This document shows positions 11,089 to 22,156 of a stretch of 64,000 nucleotides of DNA, in pieces. A program made the translations under genes and the position numbers. Source of the DNA: Anniella stebbinsi (Eukaryota; Chordata; Lepidosauria; Squamata; Anniellidae); contig JARDYH010000002.1 in NCBI GenBank assembly GCA_029215795.1, positions 111,419,001-111,483,000 on the forward strand, read 5' to 3'. The notes under the pieces are model-generated. The model was given only the letters and a program-made list of their open reading frames with translations. It was not told the DNA's origin and made no database searches. The stretch's first letter is position 1; each line of letters opens with the position of its first letter.

Positions 11089-12657
11089 GAAATATGGAAT
11101 GCCCATTGACCACTCCCAGCAATGCAACAATATATTCAACAGATGCCATTCAAACGTGTCATGGTGATTGAAATACTATCTAAGAGAAAGGTTTTCCGGA
11201 TATACAGATTAAGGGCTCCATCACACTTACTTTTTTCCCCCAGTTTGCTTCTGCAGTTCCCCCACCCCCACCCCATTTCCTTAGCGAGTCGAGCATTGGC
11301 CACTTTCATGTCTGTGCGTTGTTGCGTTCATGCATCTTTTCACCGATGTCTCTACTATGCCGACGAAATCTTCCATCCCTCCCCCAACATTCTCCTTTCC
11401 CCTGCAGTTAATTTTTTTATAGTTCTTTTTTGTTTTGCTCGTTTCAAAGGGTGGGTGGATGAACAATCATTTTAACTAATTTATTTTGGAAAGGTGGTCT
11501 GATCCCCTCCTTTGCTCCAAGGTAACCAAAATGCTTACATCTGTGTAATTTTTAAAGATAAAGAGATCAAACTTGGTGTGGTGATAGCTCTTAAGGAGGG
11601 CTTTAGCCATGCCAAGTTTGAATCAGACCTGTTCATGCCTTGATTTTTAGGATTTTTAAAAAAATTTCCCCCCCTTCAAGCCAGATTCCTGATACTCCAC
11701 CCATTCGAAATTCCACCTGTTTGCATTTGTGGAGGATCTGTTTTCCTTTATTTTGATAATGTGCAGCTGTGCATCTCCAGTTCATAAAAATAGAGAACTG
11801 CTGGGGTCCTTAGGTACGTGGGCTCCTTCCCCCCTTCGCTCTGGCTTTGTTGTCTAGCGATTTACTGATTTAACTGTTTTTGCAGGCAAAGAGGGTAAGG
11901 TTGGAGCAGTAAAAAGTCCATTCAACCGACTAAGTACAGGAGGAGGAGAACTGCCCCTCCCTCCCTTTTCATCAGCAAGTCTCCATTCAAAGCACACGCC
12001 CCCAACAAAGGAAAAAGCGAGAGGACAGCACTACATGGAGGCTAAGGGTGCATTAAATCCACTTGGGGAAAATAATCCAGACTTTCCCCACACCAAAATG
12101 GAGGAAAAGAAGCGATATGGGTGCCGCACAGCGACATCATGTGAGTCCCACACTGCGATACCAGATACCAGACGTGGTGAGAGTGCGTTAAACTGCTGGT
12201 GTGATGGAGCTCCATATTCATTGGCCCCAGGGGCCTCAATGATAAATTAGATCTATCTTATAAATTGTTTTAACTGCATCCTGGTGGTAGGTAGCTTGCT
12301 AATAAAATTCATGAGGCAACTTCTGAACTATTTTCTTTCCAAAAAATGCCCCCTTCTGAAACTATTCAAATTTGTCTCTCTTCCTTAAAGTACAGCAGCT
12401 AGAACTTGACACAGTACTCAGGATGAGGTCTGACTAAAATGGAACAATTATTTCCTCTGACCTGGAAGTGATGGTTCTTTTAAAGCAGTCTAAAATCACC
12501 ATAGCATTTTTTGCTAAATTTGGAAAGATCTGGCGGGCGGAGCAGGGGAAATTATGAATGAATGGTTTATTGTGGTGACAGACCAATACAAGTTTTTATG
12601 CAAAAGAAAGATACAGACAGACAGACAGACAGACAGACTCTGGTTCAAATCCCTATT
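11089..12657. other. Intergenic with minor repeats
   Basis: No gene recognised. Contains pyrimidine-rich tracts at 11230-11420 and a (CAGA)n microsatellite at 12614-12638. A 71-codon frame at 12035-12250 has no recognisable features. Confidence 0.5.
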
Positions 12658-12840
12658 CCATGGGTCAGCAACTTGAATATTTTGTCTTAAAACTAGGGGT
12701 GTGCACGGACCCCCCGGATCGGATCGGGACCCGGATCGGGACCTCCAATTTTGTCCCGGACCGGTTCGGACAAAATCGGAGGCCCCCCGGACCGGATCGA
12801 GTCCGATCCCGATCCAAAAATCGGAAATTTTTGGATCGGC

Positions 12841-12900
12841 CGCCATTTTTTTCCCCATAGACTTGCATTGCAATGCAAGTCTATGAGGAAAAAATGGCGG
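12841..12900. repeat. Loopless 30-bp inverted repeat inside the GC-rich element
   Basis: Centred at 12870/12871: catagacttgcattg is followed at once by its exact reverse complement, and with one or two mismatches the match extends outward to ccgccattttt / aaaaatggcgg. Confidence 0.85.
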
Positions 12901-13109
12901 CGGGTGGGTAAGGGGGGGCCTAACTCCCTCCCCCCCCCCGGGGCCGTCCGCTGTGGACGGCCCCGGCAGGTAAACCCCCTCCCCCGCGCTCCCTACCCCC
13001 CCTGGGGCCGCCTGCTTCCATCCGCTGGCGCCCGCGGGCGCCAGCGGATAGAAGCGGACGGCTCCGGGGGGGGGGTAAGCCCCCTTCCCCGCCACTTACC
13101 TTCTCGGCA

Positions 13110-14046
13110 CGTCCGGCGCCAGCGGCTACTACCAGCGGGCTCCGCGGCCTACTCTCGAGTAGCGCGCCGGGTGATGACATCACCCGGCGCGCCACCCTGG
13201 AGCAGGCCGCGGAGCCTGCTGGTAGTAGTAGGCGCCGGCGCCGGATGGGAGCCGCCGGGCCGGGCAGGTAAGGGCCCCCCTCCCCCCTCCCCCCTCCGCG
13301 CGCCCCCTCCTCCCCCCTCCCCCCTCCGCGCGCCCCCTCCTCCCCTCCACGCACCCCCTCCTTACCTTTCCGGCCCGGCGGCTCCCGTCCGGCGCCGGCG
13401 CCTACTACTTCCAGCAGGCTCCGCGGCCTGCTCTAGAGTAGCGCGCCGGGTGATGACATCACCCGGCGCGCCATCCTAGAGCAGGCCGCGGAGCCTGCTG
13501 GGAATAGTAGGCGCCGGCGCCGGACGGGAGCCGCCGGGCCGGAAAGGTAAGGGCCCCCCTCCCCCCTCCGCGCGCCCCCTCCTCCCCTCCACGCACCCCC
13601 TCCTTACCTTTCCGGCCCGGCGGCTCCCGTCCGGCGCCGGCGCCTACTACTACCAGCAGGCTCCGCGGCCTGCTCTAGAGTAGCGCGCCGGGTGATGACA
13701 TCACCCGGCGCGCCACCCTAGAGCAGGCCGCGGAGCCTGCTGGGAATAGTAGGCGCCGGCGCCGGACGGGAGCCGCCGGGCCGGAAAGGTAAGGGCCCCC
13801 CTCCCCCCTCCCCCCTCCCCCCTCCGCGCGCCCCCTCCTCCCCTCCACGCACCCCCTCCTTACCTTCCCGGCCCGGTGGCTCCCGTCCGGCGCCGGCGCC
13901 TACTACTACCAGCAGGCTCCGCGGCCTGCTCTAGAGTAGCGCGCCGGGTGATGACATCACCCGGCGCGCCACCCTAGAGCAGGCCGCGGAGCCTGCTAGT
14001 AGTAGTAGGCGCCGGCGCCGGACGGGAGCCACCGGGCCGAGAAGGT
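13110..14046. repeat. Four-copy array of palindromic 240-280-bp units
   Basis: Each unit reads ccggcgccggcgcctact, tagcgcgccggg, TGATGACATCA, cccggcgcgcca, then the mirror, joined by C-rich spacers (ccccctccgcgcgccccctc). Centre-to-centre distances are about 279, 242 and 256 bp. Unit-to-unit identity looks very high, which suggests recent expansion or gene conversion. Confidence 0.88.
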
Positions 14047-14404
14047 AAGTGCCCCCCTCCTCCCCCCCCCCGCTGTCCACTTTCATCGGCGGGCGCCCGC
14101 TGGCGCCCGCCAATGGAAGCGGCGGTGGGCGCCAGTGGGCGCCCGCCGATCCGCCGATCCGCCGAACCGGTTCGGAGCTTTTTCGGACCGGTTCGGATTG
14201 GATCGGCCGATCCAGCTGCGGGATCGGAAATCGGATAATTTATCCGATTTCCCACTGGACCGGACTCGGATCGTGGATCGGGTCCGATCCAGTGCACATC
14301 CCTACTTAAAACTCCCATCATTTCTCACCATTTGCTATGCTGGCTAAGGCCTGATGGGACTTGTAAACTAAAACATCTGGATGGCCACAAGTTGCCCACC
14401 TCTG

Positions 14405-15388
14405 CCCTACTAAGGAATGTTCAATGAGGCTACAATCCTTCATTACCCTTACCTAGGTGTAAGTCCAATTGAACTCAGTGGGGTTTACTTCTGAGTCAAC
14501 ATTAATAGGACTTCAGTGTGAATGGCTTCAGCCAGTCACTATTTCTCACCCAACCTAGCTTAAAAAAGTTCTTGTGAGGACATAATCCCATATATGCTGC
14601 CCTGTCCTTCTTAGAGGATGGGTGAGATAAATCAAATGTAGGTAAACTGAGGTAAGAAGCCCTTCAGGAATATATATTTCCCAGCATTTTGTTAATTAAA
14701 CCAATCTATACCTGTAGTGTTCACATGCCCCCCTCCTTACTAACTGCAGAGAAAAAACATGGGCCACTAAAGCTGACTAGAACCCACATCCCAGAAAGAA
14801 ATGAATGTCCCCAACTCAACTGAAACTTTTTAATTTTTTCGGAGGGACTGGGGGGGAGGGCAACTTAGCGCTATGTTTTTCTTTTTTCTTTTAAGCAACT
14901 CTTTATTATTATTTACAGCAGATATCATTTTATCTGAAACTAAAATGTTTGTGCCTTGTTTCATAAGGATACGATCTGTTTTTACGTGGTGAACAGATGC
15001 TTAATTGGTGGCAAAGCAGGAGAGGGAAGGGTAAAACAAGCCGGATGCTAATGGAATGGCTCATTGCTGGCAGGTGACTAATGAGTAGTAGTGGGTATAT
15101 CAGGTGTTACTAATAGCTTGGCTTAAATCTGTGGCACAGAAAACTGTTGTGCTCCGCTCAAAACATATGTTGTGCTTCAGATATCAAATCTGATATCTCC
15201 CACTCTTCCCTGAAAATTTTAGGCTGCAGTCAACAAATGGCTTGTGCTAAGGATTGCCAACTGACCAAAAAACCCCCCCAAACACCTCCATCCCAGCCTG
15301 TTTTGTACCTTAATAGTAAGCTCAAGTTGCATAAATCAGCATATAAAGCTGTCATAACATGGAGGTAAAAATCACCAGCTACTAAACT
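14405..15388. other. Intergenic, nothing recognised
   Basis: Apart from a weak short repeat near 14432-14525 of the 'cttacttctgagt' type, no gene or element is evident. Confidence 0.5.
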
Positions 15389-15708
15389 TAGGCTGACCAT
15401 ATGAAAAGGAGGACAGGGCTCATGTAACTTTAACAGTTGTAGAGAAAAGGCAATTTGAGCCGGCATCATTTGTATGCAATTTGTACCTGGTGAAATTCCC
15501 TCTTCATTACAACAGTTAAAGCTGCAGGGGCCCTGCCTTCTTTTGTATGTGGTCACTCTAGTACAGTGCCTGCAACTTTAATTGTTGTGATGAAGAGGGA
15601 ATTTCACCAGGGACTAATTGCATACAAATGACGCTGGCTGAAATTCCCTTTTCTCTGCAACTGGTAAAGTTACATTAGCCCTGTCCTCCTTTTCATATGG
15701 TCAGCCTA
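15389..15708. mobile_element. 320-bp hAT-type MITE (ggaggaca end type)
   Basis: Same family as 10769-11088. Ends TAGGCTGACC / GGTCAGCCTA. Flanks share CTAAACT but are not an exact 8-bp match, so the duplication has probably mutated. Confidence 0.85.
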
Positions 15709-15838
15709 CTAAACTCAGCAGATAAAATCGCCTTTGAAAGGTACAGGTAAAGGAGATGGTTGAATGTGGGTCACTGATGCCAAGGGGCTGAGCGGCTGAC
15801 ACTGAGCATCTGATTTAGGAGGGATGTTGTTTGTAAGG

Positions 15839-16141
15839 TAGGGTGACCAGATAAAATCCAGGTCAGGGCTCATGTAACTTTAACAGTTGTAGAGCAAAGG
15901 GAATTTCAGCCAGTGTCATTTGTATGCAATTAATTCCTGGTGAAATTCCCACAGTTGCAGGGGCCCTGCCTTCTTTTGTATATGGTCACTCTAGTATAGT
16001 GCATGCACCTTTAACTGTTGTGATTAAGAGGGAATTTCACCAGGAACTAACTGCATACAAATGACACTGACTGAAATTCCCTTTTCTCTACAACTGTTAA
16101 AGTTACATGAGCCCTGACCTGGATTTGATCTGGTCACCCTA
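15839..16141. mobile_element. 303-bp hAT-type MITE (atccaggtc end type), internally deleted
   Basis: Ends TAGGGTGACC / GGTCACCCTA, next block agataaaatccaggtcaggg in place of the ggaggaca block. It lacks about 17 bases of the left arm (the ctcttcatcacaacag part). The flanks (ttgtaagg, gcttaact) show no duplication. Confidence 0.8.
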
Positions 16142-17164
16142 GCTTAACTCACTTGTGTGCTGGGGCCCATACACTCGAAGAGCCCCAGATTAATAATAAC
16201 AAGCAAGAGGGGGGAAATGTGGAGGTAGGTACTCTATAGAATATCCCAGATCTAGGCAATTGGAGTTTTATTGATCAAGACTAGCAATCTGACTTTTCAC
16301 AAACAAGATGGTAGCCAGTTAAGAGAATAAAGAGCAGGCATTATATTTGCTTGCCATGTATCTCCAGTGGAGAGCTAGGCTGTTGGATTCCGCACCCATT
16401 TCTGGATGTTCTTCAAGGGGAGCCCACGTACAGCAAGCACATTTGTATTCATCAAGATGGGATTTGACTGGAATGTGGCTACATCTCGCAATTAGTTACA
16501 GGTAATTTATTTTATAAAGTCTTCCTATGGTTAAACTCCAAAAAATGCTGGCAATCTGGTAATAATAAAGCAATCAAGATGGGAAAGGTGAATCAATCTG
16601 GGAGATTAGTCACTGGATGAGTGGGTTTTAGAGAGGAGTCAAATGAAGCTGAAAATGTAAACCAACTTGGGAGTCCACCCACCATCCCATCATTAACAAG
16701 AAATGCTGTTCTTGCTAAGAAATAGATAAACGCTAAAACAACTGGCTTTTTACCAGATTTCCTGCAGTTTACAGGTTAGCCTTTTTATTTGCCTAATGAA
16801 TTAGATTAACATACACATACACAAAACATTTAAGCTAAAGAAGACAGAAAAGTTCTGTTAAATTATTCGGCTCAATAAGGGTTTCACCAGCCACAAAGGG
16901 GACGTAACATTGTGGCCAGTCTAAACATAAAGCAATAGTTGTCAGTGACATAGGAAATTAGATTATGTTGGGATTTTAATCCTACCTCTCCTCCTTTAGG
17001 TTGAGAGGGGAACGAATCCATTCTGCTCGCAGATGGCCAGCATTGGATCAAACCATATGAAATGCTCCTGTGAGCCCAAAACACCCATTCACAGAGGAGG
17101 CTATCCACAGCATCTCTGTATGATTTTGCCTCTGGATACAAAGCTACTGTGTTCTGTGAGGTGA
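16142..17164. other. Intergenic, nothing recognised
   Basis: No coding signal, RNA gene or named repeat seen. Confidence 0.45.
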
Positions 17165-17720
17165 AGTTTAGGGGGACCAGGTGTTTATTTATTGTACTTC
17201 TTTCTGAAGGCAATTTACCAAAAATTCAAAACACGATCCATCTCCACATAAAAGTATAGCAAAATATTAAAAACAACCTTAAAAAACCATAACAATTTAA
17301 AAAGTCCCCTTCTGAATGTAGAATGCCAGGGGCCCAGTCCCAACTCCAAAGGGAGTGTGTTCCAAGAGTTTGGGATCAACACAAGAGAAAGCTGTTTCCT
17401 ACATGTCCAGCAACTATAGGTGACTTCAGAAGGTCTCGCCTGTTGCTCTTGGTAACTAAGTAGATAGGTGGTCCCTAAGATAGCCAGGCCCTAATCTGTT
17501 TAAAGCATTAAAGGTTCAAATCAACATCTTAAATTGGGCTTGGAAATCAATTGGCAGCTAGTGCAGATCTTCCACTATTGGGGTGATACAATCATGATAC
17601 TGTGGATCACTTAACAGCTTAGATTCTGTGTTCTGCACCAATTGAAGCTTTATTTATTTATTTATTTATTACATTTCTATACCGCCCAGTTGTCTGGGTG
17701 GTTCTGGACACTCTTCGCCA
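17165..17720 (-). mobile_element. L2-like LINE relic(s), 3' part
   Basis: Collinear with the 3' half of the minus-strand LINE at 62.7-63.4 kb: compare gtgtgttccaagagtttggg, the ttaaagcattaaaggtt block and ttggcagctagtgcagatc here with the equivalent phrases there. A second, younger 3' end follows at 17649-17720, starting with a (TTTA)n tail and tataccgcccagttgtctgg. No open frame remains. Confidence 0.65.
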
Positions 17721-17994
17721 GATCAGACTGACTTCTTGAACCTTGCATAGAAGAGGGAATTTCAGCAGGTGCAGATTGCCACACAAAGCAGAACATTAGT
17801 CACCTCAATTGTGAAGGCATGAAGCAACCAGCTTATCCTTTAGTACTCTTACCAACCACTGGTAGGACAGTACTACCAAGGGACTTCTTTAAACAAATGA
17901 CTTGTAGCACACTCATAACTGGCCACTCACGGATGTTTGCACGTCATTTTGACGATGTCGGAACCTCTTGCACATCTCTCGCTCCTTCCCCCAG

Positions 17995-18041
<47 letters not shown>

Positions 18042-18783
18042 TACACACACACACACATATACATACACACACACACACTCCTTGGATATCCCAATTCTTC
18101 TAAAATATTTCAGGATTTCCTGCGGTACTCAGCCAAAGTTGCACTATCTAACACCCTCTGGAGGGCGCTGTCCCATTCAACTATATGAGATGGGAAGTTT
18201 TCAGTTAGAGACCATGTGGTTGTCCCTCTCCTCCCATGTAATTCAGCTTGTTACAATTGCAGAAAAGAAGCAGAAAGCAAAGCACCGGTAAGCAAATGTG
18301 ATTTCCCTTTAATTTAAAGAAGCCCAAGGATAGTGCATCTGAAATAGCCATGACACATGCAAAACCCACCATGAGATAGCTGGATTGCCACTGGGGCTGT
18401 CAACTGATTTGTAGCTGATTAATCATCTCCATTTAAAGAATTATAGCATATTTAACTAAACCATTTGGAGCTCTTCAATTTAGAAAAGAAAGAGAGAGAA
18501 AAGAGATGACTAATGGGGCACGTGGAAGAGGTTTATAAAATTAGGACCAGTCTGGAGAAAAGACAGCAAGAAAATTTCTCCCTTGCGCATAATACTAAAA
18601 CTCATATACTACCAAATATTTGCAGGATATTTTCTCATTTAAAGAAGCTTCAAAATTGACGGCGAGTGTAGATGAGCAGTAGGTTCAGGTCAGGTGAAGG
18701 AAATAGTATTATTTCACATGGTGCATAATTAACATGTGGAATTGCTATCACAAGATGGGGTGATAGAGGCCGATAGCTTAGAT
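17721..18783. other. Intergenic with long AT/CA microsatellite
   Basis: No gene recognised. The microsatellite 17996-18078 creates spurious Ile-Tyr and Thr-His repeat frames on the plus strand. Confidence 0.5.
17996..18078. repeat. (AT)n(CA)n compound microsatellite
   Basis: An uninterrupted AT run to about 18032 is followed by imperfect CA repeats. Confidence 0.95.
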
Positions 18784-18919
18784 CAGGGGTGGGCAATTGA
18801 TGGGTCAAAAATCTGGAGGGCCACAACTCCTATCAGTCCTAACCTGCATAACCAATGGTTAGAGATGATAGGTGTTGAAAACCAAAACATCTGAAGGGCC
18901 ACAAGTTGCCCATCCCTGT
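18784..18919. mobile_element. Short palindromic MITE (gtgggcaa end)
   Basis: Begins caggggtgggcaatt and ends acaagttgcccatccctg, with ctggagggccacaactccta and aaacatctgaagggccaca as inner arms. Same family as 8467. Confidence 0.7.
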
Positions 18920-18977
18920 AAGGTTTAGATAAACCCATGGAGAATAAACCAAAGGTTATTGGCCAGTCATAAAATAA

Positions 18978-19214
18978 ATTGTTATTATCTATTTATTACA
19001 TTTATATCCTGCCTTTTTTCCTTGAAGGAATCCGAGGCAGTGTACATAATCATCCTCTCCATTTTTATCCTCACAACAACAACCCTATAAGGTAGGTTTG
19101 GGCTGAGAGTCTGTGACTGCCCCAAAGTCACCCAGTGAGCTTCCATGGCCAAATGGGGACTAGAACTCCGATCTCCCGAGTCCCAGTCCAACACTCTAAC
19201 CGCTACACCACAAT
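18978..19214 (-). mobile_element. tRNA-derived SINE (squamate type)
   Basis: Read on the minus strand it starts gtggtgtagcggttagagtg (Pol III A box of a tRNA head), then the B-box region ggagttctagtccccattt, then a body with cactgggtgactttggggca and ttgttgttgtgaggataaaa. It ends with a LINE-like tail ggcaggatataaatgtaata. It resembles widespread squamate tRNA-derived SINEs. The copy is about 235 bp and near full length. Confidence 0.8.
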
Positions 19215-19773
19215 GGTTAACAGTCTTTCTAATACTGATTTGAGTCTTGCAATGCTTGTGTGGCTAAAACTGCACCACTCACACACAAGAGAGAGGTATC
19301 TGTAGATTTGGGGGTAAGCTCAAGGTTTGCAGATGCTCAAAATGTTTAGGGGGGGAAACAAGGGGGGAATCTCCCAAAACACCCCTTGGCATAGAATGTT
19401 GAAAAGCTGAGAGGAAAAAAAACGACAACTGGATGATACAGCAAATGGAATTGCGTGGATGAAAAAGGAGAGAGGACGAAACACCTAAATATAAAAAGTA
19501 TATAGAGTAAAACATCTTATTGTCTTAGTAAGGCCATTTCTTGGTTCAGACTGAGAAGGTATATGCAAATGTCTTGGGAGGAGGTATGTTCCCAAGGACA
19601 AAAGAGAGAGATGCTCATAGACATCAATAAAGCAGGCAAATATTTTAACGTAGCTAGGACTAGGCACAAGTGTATTTGCCCCTGTACTGTCCCCCCACAA
19701 ATCAGAATGGAGAGAGACACCCCCCCTCTGAATAAGGACTAAGCATGCTCAATGGGCACAGACCACTACTAAG

Positions 19774-20217
19774 GGCCCAAACAGACATAACTTTAAATGT
19801 GTGTCTTGCAGCTATGCCTTCTTTTCATTTTTACTATATATTTGGTGTAAGTGACCCGATCTGGATCTTAAAAGCCCACTTACCCTGCACACTAGGGTCC
19901 AGATCATGGACCCTGCAACTACTCTGGAGTAATAATAAAAGATGTAGTTGCTAGATGCACATTTAAAACAATGGCTGGATTTGGACGACACAATAAGCAA
20001 CTGGGGGTGGGAAAACAATCGTCAGTTGTATTGACTATCGTGTCGTCCGAATGCTGCCATAGTCAACTCAGCGCTGATCCTAATCCACATCACAGTTGAT
20101 TATTTATTACCATGTTGTGTGGGGAGTACCCCCTAGATGAACAACTGTAAAGTTGATTATTACCCCACCATTGACTATCGTGTTGTCCGAATTCAGCCAA
20201 TGTCTGTTTTGGCCCTG
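19774..20217. mobile_element. Composite palindromic MITE
   Basis: Outer inverted ends gggcccaaacagaca / tgtctgttttggccc enclose an inner inverted pair, tggctggatttggacgacac (19972) and gtgttgtccgaattcagcca (to about 20200). The inner ends match those of the larger element at 54882-55418. Confidence 0.65.
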
Positions 20218-20618
20218 ACTGTTGAGGAGAGAAACTGGTAGTGGTGGGGAATAGAATGGAGTGACTAGCCTTTATTTATTTATTTTTTTAGCCAATAATA
20301 ATAAAAAAGAAACCTTTATATTAAGAGGCTTATTTTTCTGGGTAACCTATACAATAACCATTACCTTCATGCCCTGCTTGTAACCTTCCAGATTCAACTG
20401 GCTAACTGCAGTTGGAAAGGCTGGATGGACTGCTGGTCTGCAGTTTTAAGAAAGGCCATTCTTATGATCTTAACTGATTAATTACATTTAAATAAATTTG
20501 CCTTGTGCAATATCCACAATCACTGGTCCTTTTCTGAGATCCTTAAGGAAGAGTACATGTTTCTGTTTACTAAACTGCAAGTTACCCTTCACTGCTAAGA
20601 GGAATATACAGCTTTAAT

Positions 20619-20790
20619 GACCCTGTTCAGATGACACATTAAGCCGTGATGGGTTAGCATTTTGAACTAAACTTTAGTATGCCTTAGCGTGTCATGTGAA
20701 CTATTCCTAACCAAGGTTTAAATATGCTTACTAACCATTAGTTCCAAAAGAGTTAGCTAACCATGGCTTAGTGTGTAGTCTGAACAGGTC
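20619..20790. mobile_element. Palindromic MITE (tgttcagacaacac family)
   Basis: Ends gaccctgttcagatgacaca and gtgtgtagtctgaacaggtc are inverted; the inside has the mirrored cttagcgtgtcatgtgaact and ccatggctta blocks. Further copies lie at 56860-57071 and 60976-61178, and a fragment at 26304-26345. Confidence 0.75.
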
Positions 20791-21634
20791 CAATATGTTT
20801 CCTTCCTTTTTACAGTAAACACACACCCAAACGTTTGCCCTTAAACTGTCAGCCCCATTGACTGGACGTGTCCCTTATACATTCTTTTTTCTCTACGAAT
20901 TAATCAGCTAAAGTTTGAGTTGATTAACCGATCAACTAAACTGTTTATAACTCTAATGCTGATAGATTAATAATTGCTTGTAAGATCATTAGCACCCCGG
21001 CCATTGAAAACTGTGGGTAAAAATCTAATGGTCTCAAAGTATAAATACAGAATGAGAAAAATAAAGTTAGGTATTGGTGTTTTTTTAGATTTTTTTTTTT
21101 TATGTGCCAAGCCATCTGTGGTGAATATAAAAAAGATGTAAATAGATGACACATTGTTTACAGTATGCCATGTGAATGCTCCATCTGTCACAGCCAAAGT
21201 CATCCCTTCTCAGTGGTAAGTCTCGCTTTGGGAGAGACACGTTTTCCAAAACTTTTGATAACTAAGCTCCCCTCTTTCTGAGCAGAGCCTTCCTTTATTT
21301 CCACAACTGCCAAACTGAACAATAACATGTAAGGATTTGCAGGTAGGAAATTGCTGCCATGGATCATATAGAAAGGAACTTCATAATATTGTAATATTGA
21401 CCACCATACTTTTTTTTTTAATGGAAGCAGTTCACAGATTCAGGAGCAAACAATCCAGGAATAAGAGTCTTTCTACATTAGACTTTTGTCTGCTCATGAT
21501 TGCTCATTCACGATAGTTTGCAGGTCCTTTACACAACATTGCCATCCTCCAGGGTCTTTCCCGTGCTTTGCAAGCAATATCATGGTTTTTCTCCTAATGA
21601 GGAAAGTCTCATATTATTTAGAAATAGAGGACAC
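20791..21634. other. Intergenic, nothing recognised
   Basis: AT-rich, without gene-like frames. Confidence 0.45.
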
Positions 21635-21734
21635 AGAGCCTATCTACACTACTGCTTTAAAATGGTTAATAACTGTTATTAACCGATGTAAAACTGTTAT
21701 AAACCGTTTTAAAGCAGTAGTGTAGATAGGCTCT
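21635..21734. mobile_element. 100-bp near-perfect palindromic MITE
   Basis: agagcctatctacactactg, then ctttaaaa, is mirrored by ttttaaag followed by cagtagtgtagataggctct. The middle repeats ttaataactgttattaa and ttataaaccg. This is a typical tiny foldback DNA transposon; family not named. Confidence 0.75.
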
Positions 21735-22022
21735 TAGAGTCTCATGCAACTGCGCAGTTCTGCTGTACCTATCTAGTAGTTTTTGCAAAACCAGGCGGAT
21801 TGGTGATGTGCAGATGGATCCAACCAATCAAGTAGCTTCATCAGAGCCCAGCAGCCTGGCCAGATTGTAATCAAATGTGATAAAAGGTTTTAAAAGCTCA
21901 GATTTCCCTTTGTATTGCAATTACCATGCATATTTTCAGAAGGCAAAGGACCACTTACAGAAGCATATTTATTTCAAACAGTGGACTCATATTATCCAAG
22001 GGCACGAGATCTAATTATGTAA

Positions 22023-22156
22023 TCCTTCCCCAACCTGGAACCCTCCAGATATTTTGGTCCGCAACTCCCTGCATTCCTGACTATTAGCCATGCTAGCTAG
22101 GGTTGATGGGGGTTGAAGTCCAAAACATCTGGAGGGCACGAGGTTGAGGAAGGCTG
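22023..22156. mobile_element. Short palindromic MITE
   Basis: ccttccccaacctggaaccc to gcacgaggttgaggaaggct, with inverted ccctccagatattttggtcc / ccaaaacatctggagggc arms; same family as 8467. Confidence 0.75.

Larger units (their letters stand above)
12694..14304. mobile_element. 1.6-kb GC-rich hAT-like element with internal palindromic tandem repeats
   Basis: Ends are TAGGGGTGTGCAC and GTGCACATCCCTA, flanked by an exact 8-bp duplication CTTAAAAC (12686-12693 and 14305-14312), so it is a hAT-type cut-and-paste insertion of 1611 bp. The subterminal zones are full of ggatcgg/ccgatcc motifs. The middle is a tandem array of about 240-280-bp units, four in number, each itself a large palindrome centred on ggtgatgacatcacc (TGATGACATCA begins near 13172, 13451, 13693 and 13949). 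Open frames inside it, some over 200 codons, are low-complexity Pro/Arg/Gly products of GC-rich repeats, and no transposase is visible, so it is non-autonomous. Confidence 0.87.
12658..14404. mobile_element. Older MITE split by a GC-rich hAT-like insertion
   Basis: The left piece (12658-12693, gggtcagcaacttgaatatt) and the right piece (14305-14404, ending aaacatctggatggccacaa) together make one copy of the ccctccaga MITE family described at 8467. The element 12694-14304 was inserted into it and duplicated CTTAAAAC. This gives a relative age order: the MITE came first, the GC-rich element later. Confidence 0.8.

Noticed and set aside
12854..12886. microRNA precursor
   Set aside because: Palindrome has no loop and short arms, and it lies in a repeat element; a cruciform-type inverted repeat is a better description.
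12514..13479. Overlapping frames up to 242 codons in the GC-rich element
   Set aside because: Proline/arginine-rich products of palindromic repeats, present in several frames and on both strands; no transposase motifs.
13110..14046. CRISPR-like or satellite array
   Set aside because: Units are long, palindromic and bounded by hAT-type ends with an 8-bp duplication; a transposon-internal array in a vertebrate explains them.
17819..18291. Frames with long Ile-Tyr and Thr-His repeats
   Set aside because: Translation of the (AT)n(CA)n microsatellite.
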